Counted from the stretch's first letter, positions 50,144 to 59,820 are shown. The stretch: 64,000 nucleotides of DNA from Obesumbacterium proteus (GCF_001586165.1 NZ_CP014608.1:310001-374000), one strand, 5' to 3'. Notes: generated from the letters alone by a model not told the origin. A program made the numbers and translations.

Positions 50144-50848
50144 TTAGTTAGCTACTGCGGTCAGGCTACCCTGTTCGATTGCTACGCCAGCACCCATGGT
50201 GGTGGACAGGCTGATTTTCTTGATGAAAACGCCTTTAGCAGTCGCAGGCTTAGCTTTCTTCAGAGCAACCAGCAGAGCTTCCAAGTTTTCTTTCAACTGG
50301 TTAGAGTCGAAATCAACTTTGCCGATGGTGCTGTGAATGATGCCGTTTTTGTCGTTACGATAACGAACCTGACCTGCTTTAGCATTCTTAACTGCTTCAG
50401 CAACGTTAGGAGTTACAGTACCAACTTTAGGGTTTGGCATCAGGCCACGTGGACCCAGAACCTGGCCTAACTGGCCAACAACGCGCATTGCATCTGGAGA
50501 TGCGATAACAACGTCGAAGTTCATTTCGCCTTTTTTGATCTGGTCAGCCAGATCTTCCATACCTACCAGTTCTGCGCCTGCAGCTTTAGCAGCTTCAGCG
50601 TTCGCACCCTGAGCAAATACAGCAACGCGTACTGAACGACCGGTGCCGTGTGGCAGAACGGTAGCACCACGTACGTTTTGGTCAGATTTACGAGCATCGA
50701 TGCCAAGGTTGACAGCAACGTCAACGCTTTCAACGAATTTAGCAGTGGCCAGCTCTTTTAACAGAGCAACGGCTTCGGTGATGTCATATTGTTTAGTAAC
50801 ATCAACTTTGTCACGGATCACGCGCATGCGCTTGGTCAGCTTAGCCAT
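50144..50848 (-). CDS. rplA: 50S ribosomal protein L1
   Basis: 234 aa, E. coli length. N-terminus MAKLTKRMRVIRDKVD; the family signature GPRGLMPNPKVGTVT is present. Binds 23S rRNA at the L1 stalk and represses the rplKA mRNA. Three bases after rplK. Confidence 0.98.
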   Translation of the reverse strand: MAKLTKRMRVIRDKVDVTKQYDITEAVALLKELATAKFVESVDVAVNLGIDARKSDQNVRGATVLPHGTGRSVRVAVFAQGANAEAAKAAGAELVGMEDLADQIKKGEMNFDVVIASPDAMRVVGQLGQVLGPRGLMPNPKVGTVTPNVAEAVKNAKAGQVRYRNDKNGIIHSTIGKVDFDSNQLKENLEALLVALKKAKPATAKGVFIKKISLSTTMGAGVAIEQGSLTAVAN

Positions 50849-50851
50849 TTC

Positions 50852-51280
50852 TTAGTCCTCCACTACCAGGCCCATGGAACGAGCAGTACCTTCGATGGAG
50901 CGAATCATCGCTTCAACGTCAGAACCAGTCATGTCCGCAGCTTTGGTTTCTGCGATTTCACGAACCTGAGCACTCGTTACTTTACCTACTTTGTCTTTGT
51001 TCGGCTTGCCAGAACCAGACTTGATACCAGCTGCTTTCTTCAGCAGTACTGCTGCTGGAGGAGTTTTGGTAACGAAGGTGAAAGAACGGTCAGAATAAAC
51101 GGTAATAACAACAGGGATCGGCAGACCTTTTTCAATGCTGTCAGTCTTAGCATTGAACGCCTTACAGAATTCCATGATGTTAACGCCTTGCTGACCCAGA
51201 GCTGGACCAACTGGCGGACTTGGGTTTGCCATACCGGCTGCAACTTGCAGCTTAACGTAGGCTTGTACTTTCTTGGCCAT
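50852..51280 (-). CDS. rplK: 50S ribosomal protein L11
   Basis: 142 aa. N-terminus MAKKVQAYVKLQVAAG, Pro-rich PSPPVGPALGQQGVNIMEFC loop; binds the GTPase centre and is needed for RelA activation. First gene of rplKA; L1 feedback is expected at its leader. Confidence 0.98.
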   Translation of the reverse strand: MAKKVQAYVKLQVAAGMANPSPPVGPALGQQGVNIMEFCKAFNAKTDSIEKGLPIPVVITVYSDRSFTFVTKTPPAAVLLKKAAGIKSGSGKPNKDKVGKVTSAQVREIAETKAADMTGSDVEAMIRSIEGTARSMGLVVED

Positions 51281-51385
51281 GGTAAATATCCTCGATTGGG
51301 TGATAACGCCTCAAAAAGGCTCCCCGTTATTTGCAAAACGTTTACACGCGATACATCCAAAAATGTGGTGCGCATAAAAACAAAA

Positions 51386-51422
51386 GGCGCGAAATTGTAG
51401 TTCAATTTCGCGCCTCTGGCAA
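51386..51422 (-). promoter_or_regulatory. rplK promoter overlapping the nusG terminator hairpin
   Basis: Minus strand -35 TTGCCA (51417-51422), 17-bp spacer, -10 TACAAT (51394-51399). The same bases form a perfect 12-bp inverted repeat, GGCGCGAAATTG / CAATTTCGCGCC (51386-51414), followed by TTTTGTTTTT, an excellent terminator for secE-nusG. The two signals share the -10. Confidence 0.72.
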
Positions 51423-51453
51423 TCAGCAATCATAGCGATCGCTTAATTTTTTA

Positions 51454-51999
51454 TCAGCCTTTTTCTACCTGGCTAAAGTCTAGCTCTACTGGGGTCGCAC
51501 GACCAAAGATAGAAACAGAAACTTTCAGGCGGCTTTTTTCGTAGTCAACTTCTTCAACCACGCCGTTAAAGTCGGCAAATGGACCATCGCTGACGCGGAC
51601 CATTTCGCCTGGCTCGAACAGAGTTTTCGGACGAGGCTTATCACCAACCTGCTGCAGACGGTTCATGATAGCATCAACTTCTTTGTCACTGATTGGAGCT
51701 GGACGATCAGAAGTTCCGCCGATGAAGCCCATCACACGCGGCACGCTACGCACTAAGTGCCAGCTGGCATCTTCCATCACCATCTGAACTAACACGTAAC
51801 CAGGGAAAAATTTACGTTCGCTTTTGCGACGTTGCCCGCCACGGATTTCGACAACTTCTTCTGTCGGAACCATGACTTCACCGAACAACTCTTCCATGTT
51901 GTGCAGTTTAATGTGCTCGCGCAGCGATTGAGCTACACGGCCTTCAAAACCGGAAAACGCCTGAACGACGTACCAACGCTTTTTAGGGGCTTCAGACAT
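51454..51999 (-). CDS. nusG: Transcription elongation/antitermination factor NusG
   Basis: 181 aa. NGN domain from KKRWYVVQAFSGFE and C-terminal KOW domain with PGEMVRVSDGPFADFNG. Links RNA polymerase with Rho or ribosomal protein S10. One base separates it from the secE stop; cotranscribed. Confidence 0.98.
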   Translation of the reverse strand: MSEAPKKRWYVVQAFSGFEGRVAQSLREHIKLHNMEELFGEVMVPTEEVVEIRGGQRRKSERKFFPGYVLVQMVMEDASWHLVRSVPRVMGFIGGTSDRPAPISDKEVDAIMNRLQQVGDKPRPKTLFEPGEMVRVSDGPFADFNGVVEEVDYEKSRLKVSVSIFGRATPVELDFSQVEKG

Positions 52000-52000
52000 C

Positions 52001-52384
52001 TTAGAACCTCAGGCCAGTAATAAACGAAACTAAACGGACCAGAATACCATCCAGCCCCCACAGAATCAGTGACATGACGGCGGTGACCGCAGCCACGATC
52101 AATGTTGTGTGCAACGTTTCCTGACGCGTTGGCCAGATGACCTTGCGCATTTCGGTACGCGCTTCACGGGCAAATGCCACGGTAGCCTTACCTTGAGTTG
52201 TCAATAATGCTACGGCACCAGCAATTGCGATAATAACGACTACAGCCATCGCGCGCAGTGGCAGACTCACATCACGGTAAAGGAAGTTACCTACGATGGC
52301 CACGATCAGCAGCACGGCGACAACCAGCCATTTCAGCGCTTGTAGGCCGCGCCCGCTCCCTTGAGCATCGGTATTCGCACTCAT
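52001..52384 (-). CDS. secE: Preprotein translocase subunit SecE
   Basis: 127 aa from MSANTDAQGSGRG, the E. coli start and length; the in-frame extension to 52471 is rejected. Three transmembrane helices; the conserved VRKVIWPTR-type amphipathic helix reads EMRKVIWPTRQET. Clamps SecY. Confidence 0.97.
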   Translation of the reverse strand: MSANTDAQGSGRGLQALKWLVVAVLLIVAIVGNFLYRDVSLPLRAMAVVVIIAIAGAVALLTTQGKATVAFAREARTEMRKVIWPTRQETLHTTLIVAAVTAVMSLILWGLDGILVRLVSFITGLRF

Positions 52385-52624
52385 AAACCAACCTGTCACT
52401 AGATTGTGAAAAACAACTTCGCCCCGCAACGCGAGGCAAACCAAACCGAATGGGTATCTTACAAGAAACAAACGCGATTAGCGCGGTTACCTCTTCAAAG
52501 AAAGAGCAAGATCAGATAAATGATCCGCTATTCGGCACGATACGCCGTACTATCAGAGCCCATCTCACCTGTAATTATGACGCTAAAACTACTGATGAGA
52601 TAGGTTCTAGTATCACTAGCGTAG

Positions 52625-52651
52625 AAAAAGGGCATCAAATGATGCCCTTTT
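52625..52651 (-). terminator. tufB terminator
   Basis: GGGCATC / GATGCCC with a four-base loop, followed by TTTTT on the minus strand, about 20 nt after the tufB stop. The secE promoter should lie in the rest of the 287-bp gap (52385-52671); I did not find a convincing -35/-10 there. Confidence 0.88.
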
Positions 52652-52671
52652 ATCGCGTGTCGCGTCAAATC

Positions 52672-53856
52672 TTATTCGATGACTTTAGCAACAACACCTG
52701 CACCAACGGTACGGCCACCTTCGCGGATTGCGAAACGCAGACCATCATCCATTGCGATTGGGTGGATCAGGTTAACAGTCATTTGAATGTTATCACCTGG
52801 CATTACCATTTCCACGCCTTCTGGCAGTTCGATGGTACCGGTCACGTCAGTTGTACGGAAGTAGAACTGTGGACGGTAGCCTTTGAAGAACGGAGTATGA
52901 CGGCCGCCTTCATCTTTGCTCAGAATATAAACTTCTGATTCGAACTTGGTGTGTGGCTTGATGGTGCCTGGCTTAGCCAGAACCTGACCACGTTCGATAT
53001 CTTCACGCTTGATACCACGCAGCAGAACACCAACGTTCTCGCCTGCACGACCTTCGTCCAGCAGTTTACGGAACATTTCAACGCCGGTACAAGTTGATTT
53101 AACGGTATCTTTGATACCAACGATCTCAACTTCTTCACCAACTTTAACGATACCGCGCTCTACACGACCGGTAACAACAGTACCACGGCCAGAGATTGAG
53201 AATACGTCTTCGATTGGCAGCAGGAATGGCTTGTCGATAGCACGTTCTGGCTGTGGAATGTAAGAATCCAGAGTTTCAGCCAGTTCTACGATCTTAGCTT
53301 CCCACTCTGGTGCACCTTCCAGCGCTTTCAGAGCAGAACCACGGATGATTGGAGTATCATCGCCTGGGAAGTCGTACTGAGACAGAAGTTCACGAACTTC
53401 CATTTCTACCAGTTCCAGCAGCTCTTCATCATCAACCATGTCGCATTTGTTCAGGAATACGATGATGTAAGGAACGCCAACCTGACGACCCAGCAGGATG
53501 TGCTCACGAGTCTGAGGCATAGGGCCGTCAGTCGCAGCAACAACCAGGATCGCGCCGTCCATCTGCGCAGCACCGGTGATCATGTTTTTAACATAGTCGG
53601 CGTGGCCTGGGCAGTCTACGTGTGCGTAGTGGCGAGTCGGGGTGTCGTATTCAACGTGAGAAGTGTTGATGGTGATACCACGAGCTTTTTCTTCTGGCGC
53701 GTTATCGATCTGGTCGAATGCACGTGCAGAACCACCGTAGGTTTTAGCCAGAACGGTAGTGATTGCAGCGGTCAGCGTTGTTTTACCATGGTCAACGTGG
53801 CCGATAGTACCGACGTTAACGTGCGGTTTTGTACGTTCAAACTTTTCTTTAGACAT
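52672..53856 (-). CDS. tufB: Elongation factor Tu
   Basis: 394 aa. GTP-binding motifs GHVDHGKT (19-26), DCPGHAD and NKCDMVDD are intact. Delivers aminoacyl-tRNA to the ribosome. Lies 116 bp after tRNA-Thr in the classic thrU-tyrU-glyT-thrT-tufB unit, so this is the tufB copy. Confidence 0.97.
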   Translation of the reverse strand: MSKEKFERTKPHVNVGTIGHVDHGKTTLTAAITTVLAKTYGGSARAFDQIDNAPEEKARGITINTSHVEYDTPTRHYAHVDCPGHADYVKNMITGAAQMDGAILVVAATDGPMPQTREHILLGRQVGVPYIIVFLNKCDMVDDEELLELVEMEVRELLSQYDFPGDDTPIIRGSALKALEGAPEWEAKIVELAETLDSYIPQPERAIDKPFLLPIEDVFSISGRGTVVTGRVERGIVKVGEEVEIVGIKDTVKSTCTGVEMFRKLLDEGRAGENVGVLLRGIKREDIERGQVLAKPGTIKPHTKFESEVYILSKDEGGRHTPFFKGYRPQFYFRTTDVTGTIELPEGVEMVMPGDNIQMTVNLIHPIAMDDGLRFAIREGGRTVGAGVVAKVIE

Positions 53857-53972
53857 CGATTGTCCCTCTAAGACACGGATAAATCGGTGATATCACCACA
53901 TCAACCAAGCAAATGATTTGTATGCACTAGCTGAATATTTTACAGAATGAAATCAGAGGAGGAGAAAAGAAG

Positions 53973-54048
53973 TGGTGCTGATACCCAGAGTCGAACTGGG
54001 GACCTCACCCTTACCAAGGGTGCGCTCTACCAACTGAGCCATATCAGC
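53973..54048 (-). tRNA. thrT: tRNA-Thr(GGT)
   Basis: 76 nt with CCA, anticodon GGT. Last tRNA before tufB. Identical to the tRNA-Thr in the first rRNA operon. Confidence 0.97.
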
Positions 54049-54054
54049 AATACT

Positions 54055-54129
<75 letters not shown>

Positions 54130-54253
54130 ATCCTAGAACTCGGCTACCTGATTGTTCTGTAGAGTTTTGTATCAATGAAGTGAGATCCTCACTGGTACAT
54201 TTTGAGATGTAGGATTAAACCACACCTCAGGCCCTATCTCTAAGGCGAATAAA

Positions 54254-54338
<85 letters not shown>

Positions 54339-54361
54339 ACTTTGGTGTTGCTTTTACTTGA

Positions 54362-54437
<76 letters not shown>

Positions 54438-54451
54438 ATCAAGTGGGTCGC

Positions 54452-54480
54452 ATTCTAGGTAGTGATCGTGCTCTATGCAA
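54452..54480 (-). promoter_or_regulatory. Stringent promoter of the tRNA-tufB operon
   Basis: Minus strand -35 TTGCAT (54475-54480), 17-bp spacer, -10 TAGAAT (54452-54457), then the GC-rich discriminator GCGACCC. Such discriminators mark ppGpp-repressed stable-RNA promoters. The 54481-54811 stretch upstream is A+T-rich and holds no gene; Fis sites would be expected there. Confidence 0.8.
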
Positions 54481-54811
54481 CAAAAAAATTCAATTTTGCG
54501 CACCTTCGGTCAGAAAACAGTCAAAAACGTCTTTTAGACCGTTTAATTGCTCATAAAATAGCAAGTTTGTACGCCTCACAGGTTGCCTCACATCAGTCAG
54601 AATCACGTGTTTCACAGCCACTGTGGCGTAATCAAAAATAAATATTTATGACCACAATCACACTTTCTGATGCACTCATTTTATGGCTTCTGCACCAATA
54701 CAAAGCAAAAGCTACACTTATTAGTGTTGACTCCCCTGCGTAATAAGCAGTTCTGCATCTTGGCCTGCTCTTTGCTTATACCAAGTCATGACCCGACTGG
54801 AGGAATCACCG

Positions 54812-55354
54812 ATGAAGATTGTGCTGCTTAACGATGCCACCTTGCCAGTATACCGCAGCGAGCTTGCTCTGCTTTTGACGGATGCTGTCGCTACCGGAGC
54901 CTCTTTGGGATATGACACACAGATTGATCATTACGATGCCGAATGCTACTTCCATAGCCTGCGGCCCCTGATTGCCAAGGGAGAGTTGTTATTATGGATA
55001 GCCCGCGATGAGCACCGTGTAATTGGGACAGTCCAGCTTTCTCTTTGCCAAAAGCCCAATGGCCGCAATCGGGCGGAAATTCAAAAACTCATGGTTCACA
55101 GCAGCGCACGTCGCTTAGGGGTTGCGCACCAGCTGATAGTCACGCTTGAGAAATCAGCTATGCAGGCGCATCGAGGCTTACTCTATTTGGATACTCAGGC
55201 AGGATCGGCGGCAGAAGCTTTCTATCGAACGGAAGGTTATCGATGCATGGGTGAAATCCCAGACTACGCCTGCACGCCTGACGGCCAATATCACCCTACC
55301 GCGATCTACTACAAACGCCTCTTCGCCGTTGCCCAACCAGCAAAAGCCAGCTGA
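54812..55354 (+). CDS. GNAT family N-acetyltransferase
   Basis: 180 aa from ATG 54812, preceded by GGAGGA at 54799-54804; the longer reading from 54788 covers that ribosome site. The acetyl-CoA loop is RRLGVAHQLI with EIQKLMVHSSA before it and a C-terminal AEAFYRTEGYRCMGEIPDYA that fits the GNAT fold. Substrate unknown. A monocistronic gene between the tRNA cluster and coaA, absent from this position in E. coli as far as I recall. Confidence 0.82.
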   Translation: MKIVLLNDATLPVYRSELALLLTDAVATGASLGYDTQIDHYDAECYFHSLRPLIAKGELLLWIARDEHRVIGTVQLSLCQKPNGRNRAEIQKLMVHSSARRLGVAHQLIVTLEKSAMQAHRGLLYLDTQAGSAAEAFYRTEGYRCMGEIPDYACTPDGQYHPTAIYYKRLFAVAQPAKAS

Positions 55355-55577
55355 GTTCTCCTAGCGGTGGCACATTTATTTTTAGCCACCGCATTTTTCC
55401 TTTCTTACATTCCCCTCATCTCTTGATTGCATTACAACCATTACGTAGATTGAGTCAAAGTTTTAAAAAAAAACACTACGACAATAACGAAGCTGATTAT
55501 AATGTGCAGCTCGTTATCCATCTGGAGTTGGCGTCTGTCGCCGTTCCCGACCCGCGCTAACAGGCAGAATTGGGCAT

Positions 55578-56525
55578 ATGAAGAAAGATCAATCTTTGGC
55601 GACACCGTATCTACAGTTTAGTCGCCAACAATGGGCTGCACTGCGTAACTCCGTTCCATTAACGTTAACGGAAGAACAAATTGCTAATCTAAAGGGTATT
55701 AACGAAGATCTTTCGTTAGAAGAAGTTGCTCAAATCTATCTGCCGCTTTCTCGCCTACTTAATTTCTATTTCAGCTCAAACGTTCGTCGCCAAGCTGTCC
55801 TCGAACAGTTTTTAGGCACTAACGGCCCTCGCATTCCTTACATCATTGGAATTGCAGGTAGCGTAGCTGTTGGGAAAAGCACCACGGCTCGTGTATTACA
55901 GGCTCTATTGAGCCGCTGGCCAGAACATCGTAAAGTTGAGCTACTGACAACCGATGGCTTCCTGCACCCAAATAAAGTGCTACAAGAACGCGGTTTGATG
56001 AAGAAAAAAGGATTTCCGCAATCTTACGATATTCAAAATCTCGTGCGCTTTGTTTCTGAGATTAAATCCGGCGCTCCGCGAGTGACAGCTCCGCAATATT
56101 CTCACCTGATCTACGACATTATTCCTGACAGCTGCAAAGTCATTGAGCAGCCAGATATTCTTATTCTGGAAGGATTGAATGTTCTGCAAAGCGGCATGGA
56201 TTACCCACACGATCCACATCGTGTTTTCGTGTCTGACTTTGTAGATTTCTCAATTTATGTCGATGCGCCGGAGGATTTACTCCAAGGCTGGTATATCAAT
56301 CGATTCTTGAAATTCCGCCAAGGTGCATTTTCTAACCCGGACTCATACTTCCACCACTACTCTCAGCTACCAGAATCAGAAGCTGTTGAAATAGCGACAA
56401 ATTTATGGAAAGAGATCAACGGGTTGAACTTAACACAAAACATCCTTCCTACGCGTGAACGCGCAAGTCTGATCATGACTAAGGATGGAAACCACGCCGT
56501 TGAAAGCGTGCGTTTGCGTAAATAA
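55578..56525 (+). CDS. coaA: Pantothenate kinase
   Basis: 315 aa (E. coli 316). Rate-limiting first step of CoA synthesis, feedback-inhibited by CoA. P-loop GSVAVGKST (94-102); conserved TTDGFLHPN and LEGLNVLQSG. A TATAAT at 55498-55503 may be the -10, with no good -35 in the 223-bp upstream gap. Confidence 0.97.
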   Translation: MKKDQSLATPYLQFSRQQWAALRNSVPLTLTEEQIANLKGINEDLSLEEVAQIYLPLSRLLNFYFSSNVRRQAVLEQFLGTNGPRIPYIIGIAGSVAVGKSTTARVLQALLSRWPEHRKVELLTTDGFLHPNKVLQERGLMKKKGFPQSYDIQNLVRFVSEIKSGAPRVTAPQYSHLIYDIIPDSCKVIEQPDILILEGLNVLQSGMDYPHDPHRVFVSDFVDFSIYVDAPEDLLQGWYINRFLKFRQGAFSNPDSYFHHYSQLPESEAVEIATNLWKEINGLNLTQNILPTRERASLIMTKDGNHAVESVRLRK

Positions 56526-56547
56526 CCCGCTGAGACTTGCTGGAATA

Positions 56548-56572
56548 GGGCATCATTTTTGATGCCCTTTTT
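56548..56572 (+). terminator. coaA terminator
   Basis: GGGCATCA, TTTT, TGATGCCC then five Ts, 22 nt past the coaA stop and ending at the birA stop on the other strand. Confidence 0.92.
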
Positions 56573-56573
56573 G

Positions 56574-57533
56574 TTATGCGCCGCGCAGTGAAATTTCACC
56601 GCCGATGAACGGCGTCACTTCACCTTCTCGGTCTAGCAGCAGCGCCCCTTGAGCATCGATACCGCGAGCGATCCCGTAAATTTTTTGCTCACCAATCAGT
56701 AAATTAACCGGACGGTCGATAAAATTATCAAGCTCACGCCAGCGTTCAACAAAAGGAGCCAAACCACGTGTTTCAAAATCAATCAACGTATCTCGCAGTC
56801 GCTTCAATAACCGAGCAACTAACTCATTACGATTGATTTTAACGCCAGCTTCCTGAAGATTAATCCACTGTTGATTAACGATCGAAGTATCTGGAGAGCG
56901 CATAGATAAATTGATTCCAGCACCAATAACAATATTGGCAGCATCACCGGTTTTTCCCGTCAATTCGACGAGAATACCCGCTAATTTCTTATCGTTGAGG
57001 TAAAGATCGTTGGGCCACTTCACTTTCACATCTGGAGCACCAAGCTCGCGCAACACTTCGGCCATCACAATCCCAATCACCAAACTTAGGCCCATCGCCG
57101 CCGCTGGCCCTTGCTCTAAACGCCAGAACATAGAGAGGTATAGATTGGCACCAAAAGGTGAAAACCAGTGCCGGCCACGACGACCACGACCCGCTTGCTG
57201 ATATTCAGCTACACATGCATCACCAGAGCGCAGTTCGTGTATACGATCGAGTAGATACTGGTTAGTGGAGTCAACTACAGGGAGCACCGTTACGCCACCT
57301 TCGGGTAGCTGTTTTGTAATCTCTTGCTCATCAAGCAGCTGCATCGGTGATGGCAGGCTATAGCCTTTCCCTGGAACCGTAAAAACATCGATGCCCCAAT
57401 CACGGATTGTCTGGATATGCTTATTGACGCCCGCTCGGCTCATTCCCATCAGCTCACCCAAGTATTCACCTGAATGAAACTCACCATCGGAGAGAATGTT
57501 GATTAAACGTAGGGGCACGCTGATATCTTTCAT
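56574..57533 (-). CDS. birA: Biotin-protein ligase and biotin operon repressor
   Basis: 319 aa. N-terminal winged helix (about residues 22-46, with SRAGVNKHIQTIRDWG), central ligase domain with the biotinyl-AMP loop GRGRRG (115-120) and KWPNDLYL, and a C-terminal SH3-like domain. Overlaps the murB stop by four bases. Confidence 0.96.
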   Translation of the reverse strand: MKDISVPLRLINILSDGEFHSGEYLGELMGMSRAGVNKHIQTIRDWGIDVFTVPGKGYSLPSPMQLLDEQEITKQLPEGGVTVLPVVDSTNQYLLDRIHELRSGDACVAEYQQAGRGRRGRHWFSPFGANLYLSMFWRLEQGPAAAMGLSLVIGIVMAEVLRELGAPDVKVKWPNDLYLNDKKLAGILVELTGKTGDAANIVIGAGINLSMRSPDTSIVNQQWINLQEAGVKINRNELVARLLKRLRDTLIDFETRGLAPFVERWRELDNFIDRPVNLLIGEQKIYGIARGIDAQGALLLDREGEVTPFIGGEISLRGA

Positions 57534-58567
57534 GACAAAACCTCAACCGCGTTAACTTCACCAGTAGCAGATATAAAACGAACCTCAGGTTCTAGCCACA
57601 CACCAAATTTCTCTGCAACCCTGTTGCGTACAGCTTGCGCCAACATAGCAACGTCAGCACTCGTAGCATGATCTTTATTAATTAAAACCAATGCCTGTTT
57701 CTGATGCACTGCGGCTCCGCCAACCTGAAACCCCTTAAGGTCACAGCGGTCGATAAGCCAACCCGCAGCGAGCTTCATATCACCCGATGCTTGTGGGTAC
57801 ATAGGGGCATCAGGGAATAGCGTTTTAATCTGCGCCGCAACGGCTGCCGTCACTACTGGGTTTTTAAAGAAACTACCGGCGTTGCCCGTTTCATGGGGAT
57901 CTGGCAGTTTGGTCTTACGCATATGACAAACTGAATCAAAGACCTGCTTCGGTGTTACCGTTTCACGGGGCAGCTGTGTTAAGTCACCATAGTTCAATAC
58001 CGGCTGCCATAGCTTCTCTAAACGTAAACCAACAGCGGTAATCGCATAACCATCACGGTAGTTATGCTTGAAAATACTTTCCCGGTAGCCAAAATGGCAT
58101 TCATCGGCAGTTAAGCGGAAGAGTTCATTGGTGCGTAAATTCAATACATCGACATAGTCACAAACTCTTTGGAATTCGATCCCATAAGCACCAATATTTT
58201 GAATAGGCGCAGAGCCCGCACATCCAGGAATCAACGCAAGGTTTTCAAGCCCAGACATGCCATGCTCAAGTGAATACTTCACCAGTTCATGCCAATTCTC
58301 TCCCGCCCCCACATGCAGTCGCCAGCTATCACTATCTTCAGTAATAGAGATACCTTTAATACGATTAAGTAGTATGGTTCCAGAAAAGTCTTCTAAAAAT
58401 AATACGTTACTACCTTCGCCTAAGATCAATACAGGATCATGTCGATCAACTGCTAGGCGCCAGAATTCCGCTAAAGAATCCGGTGATGTCGCAACAATAA
58501 TATCTTTGGCTTTGGCGTTGATTCCAAATGTAGTGAATTTGGTAAGCGATGTAGGGCTATTAGACAT
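57530..58567 (-). CDS. murB: UDP-N-acetylenolpyruvoylglucosamine reductase
   Basis: 345 aa. FAD enzyme making UDP-MurNAc for peptidoglycan. FAD-binding LILGEGSNVLFLED, PGCAGSAPIQNIGAYG, and the catalytic NAGSFFKNP are present. In E. coli murB follows rrnB directly; here a binding-protein gene intervenes (140-bp gap upstream). Confidence 0.96.
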   Translation of the reverse strand: MSNSPTSLTKFTTFGINAKAKDIIVATSPDSLAEFWRLAVDRHDPVLILGEGSNVLFLEDFSGTILLNRIKGISITEDSDSWRLHVGAGENWHELVKYSLEHGMSGLENLALIPGCAGSAPIQNIGAYGIEFQRVCDYVDVLNLRTNELFRLTADECHFGYRESIFKHNYRDGYAITAVGLRLEKLWQPVLNYGDLTQLPRETVTPKQVFDSVCHMRKTKLPDPHETGNAGSFFKNPVVTAAVAAQIKTLFPDAPMYPQASGDMKLAAGWLIDRCDLKGFQVGGAAVHQKQALVLINKDHATSADVAMLAQAVRNRVAEKFGVWLEPEVRFISATGEVNAVEVLS

Positions 58568-58659
58568 GAAACAAGGATCTCATCCTGACTAAACTATGCT
58601 TAGTCTAACCGATCCTTTCTTCAAATTTTTGGATAAATAGATGTGTAACCAGAAGAGAA

Positions 58660-58690
58660 TAAAAATGGCGGTAATATCTCCTACCGCCGT
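58660..58690 (-). terminator. Terminator of the binding-protein gene
   Basis: Minus strand ACGGCGGTA, eight bases, TACCGCCAT then TTTTATT, 16 nt after the stop. It makes the upstream gene a single-gene unit separate from murB. Confidence 0.85.
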
Positions 58691-58706
58691 TCGTAGCAAC
58701 TTATTG

Positions 58707-59657
58707 CTAAAGCGCGTTTGCTACCTCGGTGAGTTGTGCAGCGCTGCTCTCTAAGCCTGCTCCCGATAAATACCAAAGATCGGGCGTCAGATAGACGATC
58801 TTTCCATTTTTAAAGGCTGGGGTCGAACGCAGGTTGTCATCTTCAAATTTTGCTTTATCCAAAGGCGTCGCTCCGATAGCCGCACTGCGGTCAACAATGA
58901 AAATGATATCCGGTTCTGCCTGAGCGATATCATGCGTTGTTAAAGGTACACGCTTCTTATTGCTATCCTCTGACTTTGCTAGAGCAACCTTCGCCTGTTT
59001 CATCCCTAATACATCAAAAACAATAGGCTGATGAGTCACACCAAAATTGCCATTGTTATGTATCAACGTTAGAGCCGTAAGATTCTCCGGCGCTTTATCA
59101 GACTTTATGGACGCGATTTGTTGAGATAAAGCCTCGATATAACGAGCAACGTCATCTTTTTTATTAAAGATCTGGCCTAATAATTCAGCATTTTTCTTCA
59201 CAGATGCGAAATATGTATTCTGATCGGTAGCTAAACTGATCGTTGGTGCGACGGCGGAAAGCGCAGCATATGCATTGCCCTGACGGCCTGTGATAATAAT
59301 TAAATCAGGCTGCAGCAATGTAATCGCATTTAAATCAGGATCTTTCATTCCCCCGACGTCAGCAATTGAAGGGGATACCTTGCCTTTTATATAGCTAGGT
59401 ATTGATTTTGGCAGACCAACAACGTGGCTTGCGAGCCCTAGTTTTTCCAGTGAATCATAGGTACCAAAATCAAACAGAATGACTCGTTGTGGGTTTTTAT
59501 GGATCTGAGTAACGCCGGCAGCGTGTGTAATGCTCAATGTATCTGCTGTCGATGCAGTTACATGAGCGATTACGGCCTTTGTAGGCTCTTTTGCTGCTGA
59601 ACAATAGCTAGTAAAAGACAAAATAGAGGAAAGAATAACCAGAGAAATGTTTTTCAT
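58707..59657 (-). CDS. Iron-siderophore-type ABC transporter periplasmic binding protein
   Basis: 316 aa from the ATG at 59657 (signal peptide MKNISLVILSSILSF to CSA). The longest frame (from 59717) runs through the promoter, so it is rejected; 59666 is an alternative. The body is a class III (FhuD/CeuE/FatB-like) binding fold: PQRVILFDFGTYDSLEKLG, LLQPDLIIITGR, AEPDIIFIVDRS. It would capture a ferric siderophore or haem-like ligand in the periplasm. No permease or ATPase genes are adjacent. A Fur-type box and a good promoter precede it. Confidence 0.85.
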   Translation of the reverse strand: MKNISLVILSSILSFTSYCSAAKEPTKAVIAHVTASTADTLSITHAAGVTQIHKNPQRVILFDFGTYDSLEKLGLASHVVGLPKSIPSYIKGKVSPSIADVGGMKDPDLNAITLLQPDLIIITGRQGNAYAALSAVAPTISLATDQNTYFASVKKNAELLGQIFNKKDDVARYIEALSQQIASIKSDKAPENLTALTLIHNNGNFGVTHQPIVFDVLGMKQAKVALAKSEDSNKKRVPLTTHDIAQAEPDIIFIVDRSAAIGATPLDKAKFEDDNLRSTPAFKNGKIVYLTPDLWYLSGAGLESSAAQLTEVANAL

Positions 59658-59689
59658 AATGCGCATCCAAGCGGAAATAAGAGATTCGC

Positions 59690-59740
59690 ATTCTAGATAG
59701 AGCAGGAAATATGTCAATGCAATTGATAATTAATATCAAT
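59690..59740 (-). promoter_or_regulatory. Fur-type box and promoter of the binding-protein gene
   Basis: Minus strand -35 TTGACA (59712-59717), 16-bp spacer, -10 TAGAAT (59690-59695). Just upstream the palindrome ATTGATA, ATTAA, TATCAAT (59722-59740) contains TGATAAT, T, AATATCA, two mismatches from the Fur 7-1-7 motif. Iron-responsive repression is the natural reading. Confidence 0.7.
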
Positions 59741-59778
59741 AATGACTAGACATTTATTCTTTTCAAATTCCCCATAAC

Positions 59779-59806
59779 AAAAAACCCCAGCCTTTCGACT
59801 GAGGTT
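59779..59806 (-). terminator. Second rRNA operon, distal terminator
   Basis: Minus strand AACCTCAGTCGAAAGGCTGG then GGTTTTTT, nearly the same as the first operon's terminator at 20005-20032. The surrounding 65 bp are almost identical in both operons. Confidence 0.92.
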
Positions 59807-59820
59807 CTTTACTTTAATTA

